Positions 26,233-35,903 are shown, counted from the stretch's first letter. The stretch: DNA of 64,000 nucleotides from JABDIP01 sp965237625 (GCA_965237625.1 CBDEGD010000043.1:310001-374000); one strand, 5' to 3'. Notes: a model not told the origin generated them from the sequence alone. A program made the numbers and translations.

Positions 26233-27230
26233 GAGGCGCGCTCCGCCTGCCGGCTCTGAGCGTTTTGGAAGTACATGATCGGCACCACCAGGATCAGCAG
26301 AAGCGCGACCGCCACGGCGGACGCCACCGGCCAATCCCGGTTGCCGAAGAACTCGTCCCAGAGCACCCGGCCGATCATCAACTGATCCGGCCCGCCGAGC
26401 AGTGTCGGGATGACGAATTCGCCGATCGCCGGAATGAACACCAGCATGGAACCCGCGACGATGCCCGGCCGGGACAGAGGCAGCGTGACCGTCAGGAACG
26501 CCTTCCAGGGCCGCGCGCCCAGGTCCATCGCCGCTTCCAGCAGCGATTCATCCATCTTTTCCAGGGTGGCGTAAAGCGGCAGAACCATGAAAGGCAGGTA
26601 GGAATAGACAATCCCCACATAGACCGAGAAATCGGTGTGCAACATCACGATTGGCTCGAAGCCTACATCGATGCCAAACCAGCTTTCCAGTTTTCCGCTG
26701 GCCCACAACAGGCTGTTGTTCACATAGCCATTGGTCTTGAGGATGCCGATCCAGGCATAGACCCGGATCAGGAACGACGTCCAGAACGGCAGGATAATGC
26801 CCATCAGCAGCATGGTGCGATAGCGCAGCGGCGAGCGGGCAATGGCGTAGGCCAGAGGATAGCCGACCAACAGGGTGAAGACCGTCGAGACGAAGGCGAT
26901 CTTGACCGAGTTGAGATAGGCCAGAATGTACAGCCTGTCGGACAGGATGAACTGGAAATTGTCGAAGACCAGGCTGATCTGGAGCCGGACGCCGTCCACC
27001 CATTCGAACAGCGGGGAATAGGGCGGCCGGGCGATCAGCGGCTCGGCCAGCGCGATCTTCAGCACGATCGCGAAAGGCACCAGGAAGAACAGCAGCAGCC
27101 AGACATACGGGACCAGGATCACCAGGCTCCGGCCGCTCGGCCCGATCCGGGCCAGCGCGGCAATCACCCGGCGCGCCGGGGTGTCGGGACGGCCAACGGA
27201 TTCTCGGACGCCGCCGACGGTATCGGTCAT
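26229..27230 (-). CDS. potH: polyamine ABC transporter permease PotH-type
   Basis: 333 residues from ATG 27230. Six membrane helices and the EAA loop LEAAMDLGARPWKAFLTVTLP are visible; FIPAIGEFVIPTLLGGPDQLMIG is diagnostic for PotB/PotH permeases. A soluble N-terminal extension of about 40 residues precedes the first helix. Overlaps potG (ATGA, 27227-27230) and potI (26229-26232). Confidence 0.95.
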   Translation of the reverse strand: MTDTVGGVRESVGRPDTPARRVIAALARIGPSGRSLVILVPYVWLLLFFLVPFAIVLKIALAEPLIARPPYSPLFEWVDGVRLQISLVFDNFQFILSDRLYILAYLNSVKIAFVSTVFTLLVGYPLAYAIARSPLRYRTMLLMGIILPFWTSFLIRVYAWIGILKTNGYVNNSLLWASGKLESWFGIDVGFEPIVMLHTDFSVYVGIVYSYLPFMVLPLYATLEKMDESLLEAAMDLGARPWKAFLTVTLPLSRPGIVAGSMLVFIPAIGEFVIPTLLGGPDQLMIGRVLWDEFFGNRDWPVASAVAVALLLILVVPIMYFQNAQSRQAERAS

Positions 27231-28396
27231 TCCGTCAACACCACGCCGCAATGGGGTCCCCAGGACAGGTAGACCTCGTCTTCCCAGGTGACCTCCCGCT
27301 CGGTGACCCGGCTGACATTCGGCACGGTCACCCGGACGGTCTTGCCGGACTCCAGACGCACATGGAAAATCGACAGGTTGCCGATATACGCGATTTCCCA
27401 GACGACGCCTTTGGTGGTGTTTTCCGTATCCTCCGCGCCCTTTGCCGGCGGCTCCTTGCTCAGCGCTATCTTCTCCGGCCGCACCGCGACCCAGACCGGC
27501 GTGCCGTTGGGCAGCGCGATGGCGTGGTCGATCAGCAGCTCGCAGCCCGCCTCCTCAGAGCCGATGACGGCATGGTCGGCGCGGCTCTCGACCACATTGC
27601 CCTCGAACATGTTGATCGAGCCGATGAACCCGGCGACCGAGCGGGTGCGCGGAAACTCGTAGACCTCGCCTGGTGTGCCGACCTGCCGGATGTCGCCGGT
27701 TTCCATCACCGCGAGGCGGGTCGACATGGTCATCGCCTCCTCCTGATCGTGGGTGACCACGATGAAGGTGATGCCGACCTGTTCCTGGATGTTGACCAGC
27801 TCGAACTGGGTCTCCTCGCGCAGCTTCTTATCGAGCGCCGCCAGCGGTTCGTCGAGCAACAGCAGCTTTGGCTTCTTGATCAGGCTGCGGGCGAGCGCCA
27901 CCCGCTGACGCTGGCCGCCGGAAAGCTGGTGCGGCCTGCGCTTGGCGAATTGGGCCAGTTGCACCAGTTCCAGGGCCTCGCGAACCCGGTCCGCGGTCTC
28001 ATCCCGCGGCACGCCGTCCTGCCGCAGCCCAAAGGCGACATTCTGCTCCACCGACATATGCGGGAACAGCGCGTAGGACTGGAACATCATATTGACCGGC
28101 CGCTCATAAGGCGGCATGTCGGTCACATCGACCCCGTCGATCAGCAGCCGGCCGACGGTCGGCCGTTCGAAGCCGGCCAGCATCCGCAGCAGAGTCGTCT
28201 TGCCGCAGCCGGAGCCCCCCAGAAGCGCGAAGAACTCACCCTGATAGATCGACAGGCTGACATCGTCGACCGCGGTGAAGTCGCCGAACTTCTTCGTGAC
28301 CCGGTCGATCTGGACGTAGGGCCGGGCCTTGGGATCGCGCCAGGGCTCGGCGATGGTAACGGGCTCGTCCGCGCCGGCCGGCTTGGTATTGGCCAT
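27227..28396 (-). CDS. potG: polyamine ABC transporter ATP-binding protein PotG-type
   Basis: 389 residues. The N-terminal ATPase has Walker A GGSGCGKT, signature LSGGQRQRVALARSL, Walker B LLLLDEPLAALD and H-loop VTHDQEEAMTMS. A C-terminal TOBE domain (about 300-385) ends in YLSWGPHCGVVLTE. The sequence YERPVNMMFQSYALFPHMSV is typical for PotG/PotA. It provides energy for polyamine import and overlaps potH. Confidence 0.95.
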   Translation of the reverse strand: MANTKPAGADEPVTIAEPWRDPKARPYVQIDRVTKKFGDFTAVDDVSLSIYQGEFFALLGGSGCGKTTLLRMLAGFERPTVGRLLIDGVDVTDMPPYERPVNMMFQSYALFPHMSVEQNVAFGLRQDGVPRDETADRVREALELVQLAQFAKRRPHQLSGGQRQRVALARSLIKKPKLLLLDEPLAALDKKLREETQFELVNIQEQVGITFIVVTHDQEEAMTMSTRLAVMETGDIRQVGTPGEVYEFPRTRSVAGFIGSINMFEGNVVESRADHAVIGSEEAGCELLIDHAIALPNGTPVWVAVRPEKIALSKEPPAKGAEDTENTTKGVVWEIAYIGNLSIFHVRLESGKTVRVTVPNVSRVTEREVTWEDEVYLSWGPHCGVVLTE

Positions 28397-28414
28397 AGCC
28401 GTCAGGCCCGGCCG

Positions 28415-29524
28415 TCAGGTGCCGGTCTTGATCCGTGTCCAGATACGGTTCTGCATGCGCAACACGCGTGGCGGCTTCACATTGTCGGCGAACAGATTGG
28501 CGACCACCTCCGCCGGCGGATAGATCGTCGGGTCGGAGAGAACTTCCTCGTCGATGAATGGCTGCGAAGCCTCGTTTCCGTTTGCATAGGAAACGTAGTT
28601 GGTGATCTCGGCAATGACCTCGGGGCGCATTAAATAATCCAGGAACTGGTGCGCCTCGGCGACGTTCGGCGCGTCGGACGGGATCGCGAACAGGTCGAAC
28701 CAGATGACCGTGCCCTCGTTCGGGATCGTATAGGCGATCTCCACACCGTTATCCGCCTCCGCGGCACGGTCGGCCGCCTGGATCACGTCACCGGACCACC
28801 CGACGGCGATGCAGATGTCGCCATTGGCCAGATCGTTGATGTACTGCGAAGAATGGAAGTACTTGAGATAAGGTCGGATTTCGGTCAGCAGTGCCTCAGC
28901 CTCGTCCAGCCCCTCTCCGGTCGTCGATCTGGGGTCGTGTCCGAGGTATTTCAGCGCGATGCTCAGCAATTCGGTCGGTGCGTCAAGCACCGTGACCCCA
29001 CAATCGGCGAATTTCGACACGATTTCCGGCTTGAAGATCAAATCCCAGCTGTTGACCGGGGCTTCGGCCATTCGCTCTTCGATCATCGCCGTGTTGAAGC
29101 CGATCCCGGTGGTGCCCCACAAATATGGAATCGCATGGGTGTTGTCCGCGTCATGGGCGGCAACCCGATCCAGGATATCGGTATCCAGATTGCCGTAATT
29201 CGACAATTGAGACCGATCCAGCGGCTGGAACACCCCCGCCATGATCTGGCGCTCCAGGAACGCGCCGGTCGGGATGACCAGATCGTACCCGGTGTTGCCG
29301 GCCAGCAACTTGCCTTCCAGCACCTCATTGCTGTCGAACACGTCATAGGTCACGTCGATGCCGGTTTCGGCCTCGAAATTGGCGATCGTGTCCTCGGCGA
29401 TGTAGTCGGACCAGTTGTAGATATTGAGCTGGCCGTCGGCGGATGCTGGCCCGGCGGCCAGGATGGCGGCCACTGCCAGCGCAACGGCGGCGCCCTGCCG
29501 GCTGTTCTTGTTTGTAAGGGTCAT
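28415..29524 (-). CDS. potF: periplasmic polyamine-binding protein PotF-type
   Basis: 369 residues. Signal peptide with cleavage near ASA-DG. The mature N-terminus QLNIYNWSDYIAEDTIANFE, then VTYDVFDSNEVLEGKLLAG and GYDLVIPTG, are the SpuD/SpuE/PotF signature. AVGWSGDVIQAADRAAEADNG carries the conserved Trp/Asp binding-pocket residues. The ATG at 29524 follows GGAAGG. First gene of the potFGHI operon (19 nt before potG). Whether it prefers putrescine or spermidine cannot be decided. Confidence 0.95.
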   Translation of the reverse strand: MTLTNKNSRQGAAVALAVAAILAAGPASADGQLNIYNWSDYIAEDTIANFEAETGIDVTYDVFDSNEVLEGKLLAGNTGYDLVIPTGAFLERQIMAGVFQPLDRSQLSNYGNLDTDILDRVAAHDADNTHAIPYLWGTTGIGFNTAMIEERMAEAPVNSWDLIFKPEIVSKFADCGVTVLDAPTELLSIALKYLGHDPRSTTGEGLDEAEALLTEIRPYLKYFHSSQYINDLANGDICIAVGWSGDVIQAADRAAEADNGVEIAYTIPNEGTVIWFDLFAIPSDAPNVAEAHQFLDYLMRPEVIAEITNYVSYANGNEASQPFIDEEVLSDPTIYPPAEVVANLFADNVKPPRVLRMQNRIWTRIKTGT

Positions 29525-29699
29525 TTTTTGCCTTCCCAGATCCCGCGCCCGCGATGTTACGGGCGATCCTCCCTGTTTGGGGCAAGGCTATCCCAAGCGG
29601 ACGCCATCATCCCCATTTTCAGGGATGAAAGCGCTGGTGGGCGGTCATGTCAATCACCGCCCACCATGCTCATGGATCAGAAGAAGTCGTGGCCGGTCA

Positions 29700-30347
29700 C
29701 TATCCCGTGTATGGGCGAATATAGATTTCCACCCGGCGGTTCTGCTGGCGGCCGGAACCGCTGCCATTATCGGCGACCGGCTGGGTTTCGCCATACCCGC
29801 CGATATTGATCCTGGGCGGGATGACGCCGCGTCCGGAGATGTAGTCGGCAACAGACCGGGCGCGGCGTTCGGACAAAGTCTGATTGTAATCGGCCGCACC
29901 TGTGCTGTCGGTATGGCCCACCACATCGACATAGGTCTGCTCGTACTGGGCCAGGGTCTGCCCGACATCGGTCAGCGTGCCCTGGAATTCCGGCCGGATC
30001 GATGTGGAGTCGAAACCGAAAGTGACATTGCTGGGCATGTTGAGAACGATGTTGTCGCCCTGCCGGCTGACACCGACACCGCTGCCGGCCAAGTCTTGAC
30101 GCAACTCGGCTTCCTGCCGATCCATGTAGGCGCCGACGGCGCCACCGGCCAGTGCACCGATACCGGCCCCGATCAGCGCCCCGCGCCCATCATCGGCCAG
30201 CGCACCGACCGCCGCTCCGCCAAGCGCGCCAATCGTGGCGCCGAGCCCTGTCTGGGTCATCTCCATCTGGCCGGTCGTCGGATTGCGGGCACAGCCGGCG
30301 ATCAATACGCCGGTAAGGATCAGGGCGGATGCTGTTTTCAGGCGCAT
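29700..30347 (-). CDS. OmpA-family lipoprotein with glycine-zipper
   Basis: 215 residues from ATG 30347. Lipobox LIAGC near residue 18-20 gives a lipid-anchored N-terminus. A Gly-rich glycine-zipper region follows (GATIGALGGAAVGALADDGR, GALIGAGIGALAGGAVGAYM). The C-terminal OmpA-like domain (about 105-215) shows VVGHTDSTGAADYNQTLSERRA and the NRRVEI block that binds peptidoglycan diaminopimelate. Very similar in architecture to YiaD-type proteins. It probably ties the outer membrane to the cell wall. Separate transcription from potF is likely, with 175 nt between. Confidence 0.92.
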   Translation of the reverse strand: MRLKTASALILTGVLIAGCARNPTTGQMEMTQTGLGATIGALGGAAVGALADDGRGALIGAGIGALAGGAVGAYMDRQEAELRQDLAGSGVGVSRQGDNIVLNMPSNVTFGFDSTSIRPEFQGTLTDVGQTLAQYEQTYVDVVGHTDSTGAADYNQTLSERRARSVADYISGRGVIPPRINIGGYGETQPVADNGSGSGRQQNRRVEIYIRPYTG

Positions 30348-30515
30348 TTCAAGAGTCTCCAATTGGCTCGATGTGGTTCGGTCGGTGCAGCAACCATCGG
30401 CAGCACGACAGCGGAATACTCCACGGCCTTCCCGCCACACCCATCGCGCACCCGCATCACCAGGGTCCTGGGACTCCCAGGCAACTGGTTTCCTAAGTGT
30501 ATTTAGAGTGTGGCG

Positions 30516-30837
30516 TTAATTTGGCGTGGTGGATTTGGGCGCTTTGCCCGTCACATCCGCAAGTTGGCTCAACGACGGGTCCTCAGCCTCGGCGAGGACT
30601 CCGTTCTCGTCCGGTGCATTGATGCAAATCGGCTGGTCCTGAATGATCCGCCACATGGCGCAATCCTGGTCCAGAGCGGCCGAAAGAACCACGTCGGACA
30701 GGGTCTTCACCTTGGTCCATGAGGGTAAATCCGGACATCGCATAGCCGGCAGCGGCGACAGTCGCGGGTATCGCGCAGCCCGACAGGGACGTAGCCGCGA
30801 CAAGGCTGAATCCTATGCAACAAACCGCCCGGCGCAT
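30516..30837 (-). pseudogene. small lipoprotein gene interrupted by a one-base frameshift
   Basis: From ATG 30837 the first 40 codons encode a lipoprotein N-terminus (lipobox LSGCA, then IPATVAAAGYAMSGFTLM). Coding character then continues in another frame: TKVKTLSDVVLSAALDQDCA, MWRIIQDQPICINAPDENG and so on to the stop at 30516. Deleting one base near 30716-30717 would join them as FTLM-TKVKTLSD. The joined product (about 106 aa) matches a small alphaproteobacterial lipoprotein type with G(Y/V)..TGK(T/S)V.DH.LS and QDCA-(M/L)-R motifs. Either a sequence error or a genuine inactivation. It lies downstream of the transaminase gene on the same strand. Confidence 0.7.
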
Positions 30838-30943
30838 GTCCCCACCATCTGCTGAATACGGCGAGAAGAAGGTGACATCCGGCCATTAATTTACTGTTAA
30901 CGGATACCGAAAGACCGACCGTGGTGACGGCCGGCTCCCCCTA

Positions 30944-32323
30944 TCAGGACACGCCCAATTCGGTCGCGGTGTCATCGACCGCCAGCCGTGCGAGCTCCAC
31001 GATCTCGTCGATTTGGGCGCGGGTCGCGGTCAGCGGCGGCGCCATGACCATGGCATCGCGAACCGCCCGCATGACCAGGTTGCGCCGGAGGCAGTGGTCT
31101 CGGCAGCGCCCACCGACTTCGCCATATTTCGGGAACCGCTCCCTGGATTGCTTGTCGGCGACCAATTCCAGCGCCGCCAGGAACCCGACGCCGCGAACCT
31201 CGCCGACCAGCGGATGGTCGGTAAAGACCTCATTCAGCCGCTGCTGCAGATAGGGTCCGGTATCGCTATGCACCTGTTCGACAAGCCCTTCATCCTCCAG
31301 GATCGCGATGTTGGCCAGCGCAACCGCCGCGGCCACCGGATGGCCGGAATAAGTGAAGCCGTGAAAGAACTCTCCACCTTCTTCGATCAGGGTCTCGGCC
31401 ACACGGTCGCCGACCATCACCGCCGAGAGCGGCACGTAGCCGGAGGTGATGCCCTTGGCCATCGGCATCAGATCCGGCTTCAGCCCGTAGAGGTCAGAGC
31501 CGAACCAATGTCCGGTGCGCCCGAAGCCGCAGATCACCTCGTCGACCACCAGCAGGACATCGTATTGCCGGCAGATACGCTGTATCTCGGGCCAATAGCT
31601 GTCCGGTGGGACGATCACGCCGCCGGCACCCTGGATCGGCTCGGCGACAAAGGCGGCAACGGTCTCCGCCCCAAGCTCAAGGATGCGTTCCTCGACCGCC
31701 TGCGCGGCCATGATGCCGAATTCCTCCGGCGTCAGCTCGCCACCGCAATCGTACCAGTATGGCGGCATCACGTGGACGAAACCGGGTAGTGGCAGATCGG
31801 CCTGGGCGTGCATCGACGCCATGCCCGACAGGCTGACGGCGGCGACCGTCGAACCGTGATAGGCGTATTGGCGGCTGATGAAGGTCTTCTTGCGATGGGC
31901 GCCTTTCAGGTTCCAATAGTGCCGAACCATGCGGACCACCGTGTCGTTCGCCTCCGATCCGGAATTGGCGAAGAAAACACGGTTCAACCCCTCCGGCGTC
32001 AGCGAAACCAGCTTTTCGGACAGCGCGATCGCCGGCGGCGTCGCCGTCTTGAAGAAGCTGTTGTAATAGGGCAGTTCCATCATCTGGCGATGGGCCGCAT
32101 CGGCCAATTCCTTGCGGCCATAACCGACATTGACGCACCACAGTCCGGCCATCGCATCGGTGATCCGCGTGCCGTCGCTGTCCCAGAGATAGATGCCCTC
32201 GCCGCGCTGGATGATCCGACTGCCTCCCTCCTTCGCCAAGGATTTGTGGTCGGTGAACGGGTGCAGATGGTGGCTGGTATCGGCGCGCTTCCAGTCGCCG
32301 GTGCTACGGTCGATCTTGGTCAT
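30944..32323 (-). CDS. spuC: class III aminotransferase, putrescine/polyamine:pyruvate type
   Basis: 459 residues. PLP features: FANSGSEANDTVVRMVRHYW, YAYHGSTVAAVSLSG, LVVDEVICGFGRTG and MAKGITSGYVPLSAV with the Schiff-base Lys. The N-terminus HHLHPFTDHKSLAKEGGSRI and HYWNLKGAHRKKTFISR are typical of SpuC/KES23460-like putrescine:pyruvate transaminases. It would convert putrescine to 4-aminobutanal (and related diamines) using pyruvate. It sits between the pot operon and the gamma-glutamylpolyamine synthetase on the same strand, supporting a polyamine role. The exact substrate is inferred. Confidence 0.88.
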   Translation of the reverse strand: MTKIDRSTGDWKRADTSHHLHPFTDHKSLAKEGGSRIIQRGEGIYLWDSDGTRITDAMAGLWCVNVGYGRKELADAAHRQMMELPYYNSFFKTATPPAIALSEKLVSLTPEGLNRVFFANSGSEANDTVVRMVRHYWNLKGAHRKKTFISRQYAYHGSTVAAVSLSGMASMHAQADLPLPGFVHVMPPYWYDCGGELTPEEFGIMAAQAVEERILELGAETVAAFVAEPIQGAGGVIVPPDSYWPEIQRICRQYDVLLVVDEVICGFGRTGHWFGSDLYGLKPDLMPMAKGITSGYVPLSAVMVGDRVAETLIEEGGEFFHGFTYSGHPVAAAVALANIAILEDEGLVEQVHSDTGPYLQQRLNEVFTDHPLVGEVRGVGFLAALELVADKQSRERFPKYGEVGGRCRDHCLRRNLVMRAVRDAMVMAPPLTATRAQIDEIVELARLAVDDTATELGVS

Positions 32324-32551
32324 GGGTCATCTCTTCGAAGGATTGTGACGATGATGTCTAAATCATAGCCGGCGTCATCGGCGTGATCCGGGCATGACGC
32401 CCCAGGAGGGCGCCGATCTTCGTCAGGCCGGCGGGTTGAACCCGATCCGTGCACACAGAATCATCAAAGCGCGATATCGCGAAAACGGGCAAAGCCCATT
32501 TTCCGCCCAATCGGCGCCGATATGACCGCGCTGGCAATCCATCGAACGATC

Positions 32552-33895
32552 CTACACGTTCAGTAGCAGGTTTTCACGCTCCCAAGAGCTGATCACCTGA
32601 TGATAGCCGTCATATTCGGCCCGCTTCACATGCCAAACGGCCTCCACCAGCTTGTTGCCGAGCACCTTGCGGAGGCGTCTGGAGCTTCGGAACCGATCCA
32701 GCCCGTCCCACAGATGACGCGGCAGGGTGAATTTCAGCCGCTTGGCGCTGCCCAGGACCGGGTCCGACGGCTCGATCTCCTCGGTCATGCCGAGCAGGCC
32801 GCAGGCCAGGGAGCCGGCGATCATCAGATAAGGGTTTGCGTCGGCGCCCGCGACCCGGTTCTCCACCCGCCGCGCCTCCGGCTCGGAGACCGGCACACGA
32901 AAGCCGGTAGTCCGGTTGTCCAGCCCCCAATGCACGTTGATCGGAGCGTCGCTATCCGGGTCCAGCCGGCGATAGGAGTTCACATTTGGGGCGAAGAGCG
33001 GCATCGCCGCCGGCACGAATTTCTGCAAGCCCCCGATGAACGACAGGAAGAGCGGTGCATTGCCGCCATCCGGCGCGGCGAATAGATTTTCACCCGTCTT
33101 GGCGTCCAGAACGCTCTGATGCAGATGCATGGCGCTGCCCGGCTCGTGCTGCATCGGCTTGGCCATGAAAGTGGCATAGATGTCGTGCCGGATCGCCGCC
33201 TCGCGAACTGTGCGCTTGAACAGCAGTACCTGGTCGGCCAGTTCGAGCGCGTCGCCATGGTTGAAGTTGATCTCGATCTGCGCCGCGCCGGATTCATGGC
33301 TCAGCGTGTCGACGTCCAGCCCCATGGATTCGCAATAATCGTAGACATCCTCGAAGATCGGGTCGAACTCGTTCACCGAATCGATGCCGTATGCTTGGCG
33401 ACCGGTCTCCGCCCGCCCCGAACGGCCTATGGGCGCTTCCAGCGGATAGTCCGGATCGGTGTTCTTGGCCACCAGGAAGAATTCCAGCTCCGGCGCCACG
33501 ACCGGCTTCCAGCCGAGCTCCTCGTACAGCGACAGCACCCGGCGCAGGACATGGCGCGGCGCAATCTCCACCGGGCCGCCATCGGCATATTCGCAGTCGC
33601 AGATGACCTGGGCGGTCGGTTCGTCATACCAGGGAACCATGCGGATGGTGTCCGGGTCGGGGCACAGATAGACGTCGATCTCCGCTTCGCTGGTCACGTC
33701 CTCATCGGCAGGGCATTCGCCGGTCACGGTCTGCACGAACACGGATTCGGGCAGGCGCAGGCCGCGATTGGCCAGCCCGGCGATGAATTTCTCATCCGGC
33801 AGGATCTTGCCCCGCGCGATACCATTCATATCGGGCACCAGGCATTCGACCTCCGTGATCCGGTGGTCTTCGATGAATTTCTCAAGCTTTCCCAT
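32552..33895 (-). CDS. puuA: glutamine-synthetase-family protein, gamma-glutamylpolyamine synthetase-like
   Basis: 447 residues from ATG 33895 (in-frame ATG 33928 is possible). The GS fold is visible: EVECLVPDMNGIARGK, VAPELEFFLV, metal-binding GAAQIEINFNHGDAL, FMAKPMQHEPGSAMHLHQSV, the ATP/Glu-binding NRTTGFRVP and RVENRVAGADANPYL. It lacks the C-terminal adenylylation motif of GlnA. The family ligates glutamate to amines such as putrescine (PuuA) or spermine. Location beside spuC, puuB and pot genes supports gamma-glutamylputrescine formation. Confidence 0.9.
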   Translation of the reverse strand: MGKLEKFIEDHRITEVECLVPDMNGIARGKILPDEKFIAGLANRGLRLPESVFVQTVTGECPADEDVTSEAEIDVYLCPDPDTIRMVPWYDEPTAQVICDCEYADGGPVEIAPRHVLRRVLSLYEELGWKPVVAPELEFFLVAKNTDPDYPLEAPIGRSGRAETGRQAYGIDSVNEFDPIFEDVYDYCESMGLDVDTLSHESGAAQIEINFNHGDALELADQVLLFKRTVREAAIRHDIYATFMAKPMQHEPGSAMHLHQSVLDAKTGENLFAAPDGGNAPLFLSFIGGLQKFVPAAMPLFAPNVNSYRRLDPDSDAPINVHWGLDNRTTGFRVPVSEPEARRVENRVAGADANPYLMIAGSLACGLLGMTEEIEPSDPVLGSAKRLKFTLPRHLWDGLDRFRSSRRLRKVLGNKLVEAVWHVKRAEYDGYHQVISSWERENLLLNV

Positions 33896-34073
33896 GGGGT
33901 CTCCGGTCGGATATTCGCCGCCCGCCATCACCTTCTGATTTAGACCACCAGATTCGCGAGGTCTCGGGCGTCGTCATTGTGGCCACTACGTCGCCCGGAC
34001 TGATGAACGCGGCTTGACAGAGTGGGCGGTTGACCCAGGATGGCCATGTACCCACCGTCACCATTCGGTTCCG

Positions 34074-35462
34074 ATGTCCTCCAAAAGTAGGTCCGCCGTC
34101 AAGGCGGGCGAAGAAGAAGCCCGGGCCTTTATCGCGGCCAATCCCGACATCAAGCAGATCGATGCCCTTCTGGTCGACAGTTGCGGCGTGCTGCGCGGCA
34201 AGAAGCTGCCGATTCGCGGGTTGCCCAAGCTTTTCACGGAGGGGGTCGGTTTTCCCGCCTCCATCTATGCGACCGACATCACCGGCAGCACGGTGGAGGC
34301 CACCGGCCTGGGCATGGATGAAGGAGACGCCGACCGGCCCTGCCGCGCCGTCCCCGGCAGTCTGAGCACCGTACCGTGGGCGCCGCGCCCGACCGGTCAG
34401 GTTCTGCTGTCGATGCACGAGGCGGATGGCGCGCCCTTTTTCGCCGATCCGCGGGCGGTGCTGAAGCGTGTGGTGGACCGGCTGGCCGCCGATGGGCTGC
34501 ATCCCGTCGTCGCCCTGGAACTGGAATTCTATCTGATCGACCGGCGCCGTGATGCCAACGGCGGACCGCAGCCGCCCAAGGCGCCGGGCACTGGCCGCCG
34601 CCAAAGCACCACCCAGGTTTACGGCATCGATGAGCTCTATGAATTCGACACCGTCCTGAATGCGATGGATGAAGCGGCGCGGGAGCAACGCATTCCGGTC
34701 GACGCGGCGGTCTCGGAATATGCGCCCGGCCAATATGAGATCAATCTGCATCACTCCGACGATCCCATCCGCGCCGCCGACGAGGCCGTGCTGTTCAAGC
34801 GGGTCGTCAAGGGCGTGGCGCACCGGCACGGCATGGAAGCCACCTTCATGGCCAAGCCCTATGCCGAACTGTCCGGCAACGGTCTGCACATCCATCTGAG
34901 CCTGCTGGACACCAAGGGCGTCAACGTCTTCGCAGCGGAAGACCCGACCGGGACTGCGGCGCTGCGGCACGCCATCGGCGGGCTGGCGACGACCATAGAG
35001 GAGGGCATGGCCCTGTTCGCACCGAACGCCAATGCATTCCGCCGGTTCCAATCCGGCAGCTATGCGCCGCACGCCCCGAGTTGGGCGGTGAACAACCGGA
35101 GTTGCGCCTTGCGGGTACCGGTCGGCCCGGCCACCGATCGCCGGGTAGAGCATCGGGTCGCGGGCGCCGACAGTAATATCTACTTCGTTCTGGCCGCCGT
35201 GCTGGCCGGAGCGCATTACGGGCTGACGCGCAAGCTGGACCCCGGCCCGCCGATCACCGGCAATGCCTACAAGACCGTCCCCGCGACACTGACATCGTCC
35301 TGGCATGGCGCGCTTGCCGAGCTGGAGGCGTCCGAAATCCTGGCGGACTACCTCGGCGACGAGTTCATCGGGGTCTATTTGGCTTTGAAGCGGGCGGAGC
35401 GGGAGAAGTTCCAGGCGACAATCACCGCCCTGGAATATGCCTGGTATCTTGAGAAGGTATGA
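34074..35462 (+). CDS. second glutamine-synthetase-family protein (divergent paralogue)
   Basis: 462 residues from ATG 34074. GS signatures: DALLVDSCGVLRGKKLPIRG, VALELEFYLID, EYAPGQYEINLHHSDDPI, FMAKPYAELSGNGLHIHLSL, NNRSCALRVPVG and RVEHRVAGADSNIYFVL. It differs clearly from its neighbour at 32552 (SCALRVP versus TTGFRVP in the Glu pocket; GQYE versus AQIE in the metal loop), so the two probably act on different amines. Divergently transcribed across a 178-nt promoter region. Ribosome binding site is weak. Function as a gamma-glutamyl-polyamine/ethanolamide synthetase is inferred from context. Confidence 0.87.
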   Translation: MSSKSRSAVKAGEEEARAFIAANPDIKQIDALLVDSCGVLRGKKLPIRGLPKLFTEGVGFPASIYATDITGSTVEATGLGMDEGDADRPCRAVPGSLSTVPWAPRPTGQVLLSMHEADGAPFFADPRAVLKRVVDRLAADGLHPVVALELEFYLIDRRRDANGGPQPPKAPGTGRRQSTTQVYGIDELYEFDTVLNAMDEAAREQRIPVDAAVSEYAPGQYEINLHHSDDPIRAADEAVLFKRVVKGVAHRHGMEATFMAKPYAELSGNGLHIHLSLLDTKGVNVFAAEDPTGTAALRHAIGGLATTIEEGMALFAPNANAFRRFQSGSYAPHAPSWAVNNRSCALRVPVGPATDRRVEHRVAGADSNIYFVLAAVLAGAHYGLTRKLDPGPPITGNAYKTVPATLTSSWHGALAELEASEILADYLGDEFIGVYLALKRAEREKFQATITALEYAWYLEKV

Positions 35463-35549
35463 GCGGTCAGCCGACAGGTCGCGCGCAGGAAGGTCGGCGC
35501 TGTGCATCGCCATCTGGGCGGTCGGATCAACGATGCGCCCCGGCGGCGA

Positions 35550-35903
35550 TCAGAATGGGTCCTTCTTCGTCGTATCGCGCTCGCCGATATACAGCTCGAA
35601 GAAATAGTTGAGCTTGGCTTGATCGGTCTGGCTCATTGTCTGGTTGAAGAAGGCCTCGCGAAGCTCCAGGAATTGCGGCAGATCGTCGGCCGCCTTCATG
35701 AAGTTGCGATTGCCATCCAGCTTGAGCAGCTTCGCCTTGGTCTGGGGCAGGAAACCCTCGCTTCCGGCGACGATGTCCTGCCACTGAACCTGGTTCTCGC
35801 GCAGCAGCGCGGAAATTTTCCTGGCGGCAATCAGGACTTCGTTCTCGTTCTCCTTGCCGAGTTGCCCCAGCAGTGAGACCAACAGATTACGATCTAATTT
35901 CAC
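35550..35903 (-). CDS. conserved small hypothetical protein
   Basis: 117 residues, predicted soluble and mostly helical. N-terminal segment LLGQLGKENENEVLIAARKI and SALLRENQVQWQDIV resemble the helical entry of DUF2786-like or 'IAARKxxxLLRE' proteins, but I cannot name a family with confidence. The C-terminus is basic and ends GERDTTKKDPF. It lies convergent with the second GS gene and divergent from puuB. Confidence 0.7.
   Translation of the reverse strand: MKLDRNLLVSLLGQLGKENENEVLIAARKISALLRENQVQWQDIVAGSEGFLPQTKAKLLKLDGNRNFMKAADDLPQFLELREAFFNQTMSQTDQAKLNYFFELYIGERDTTKKDPF

Noticed and set aside
27251..28633. 460-codon plus-strand open frame over potG and potF
   Set aside because: Antisense to two convincing Pot genes; no domain signature.
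33882..35513. 543-codon minus-strand open frame
   Set aside because: Antisense to the second glutamine-synthetase-like gene, whose motifs are unambiguous.
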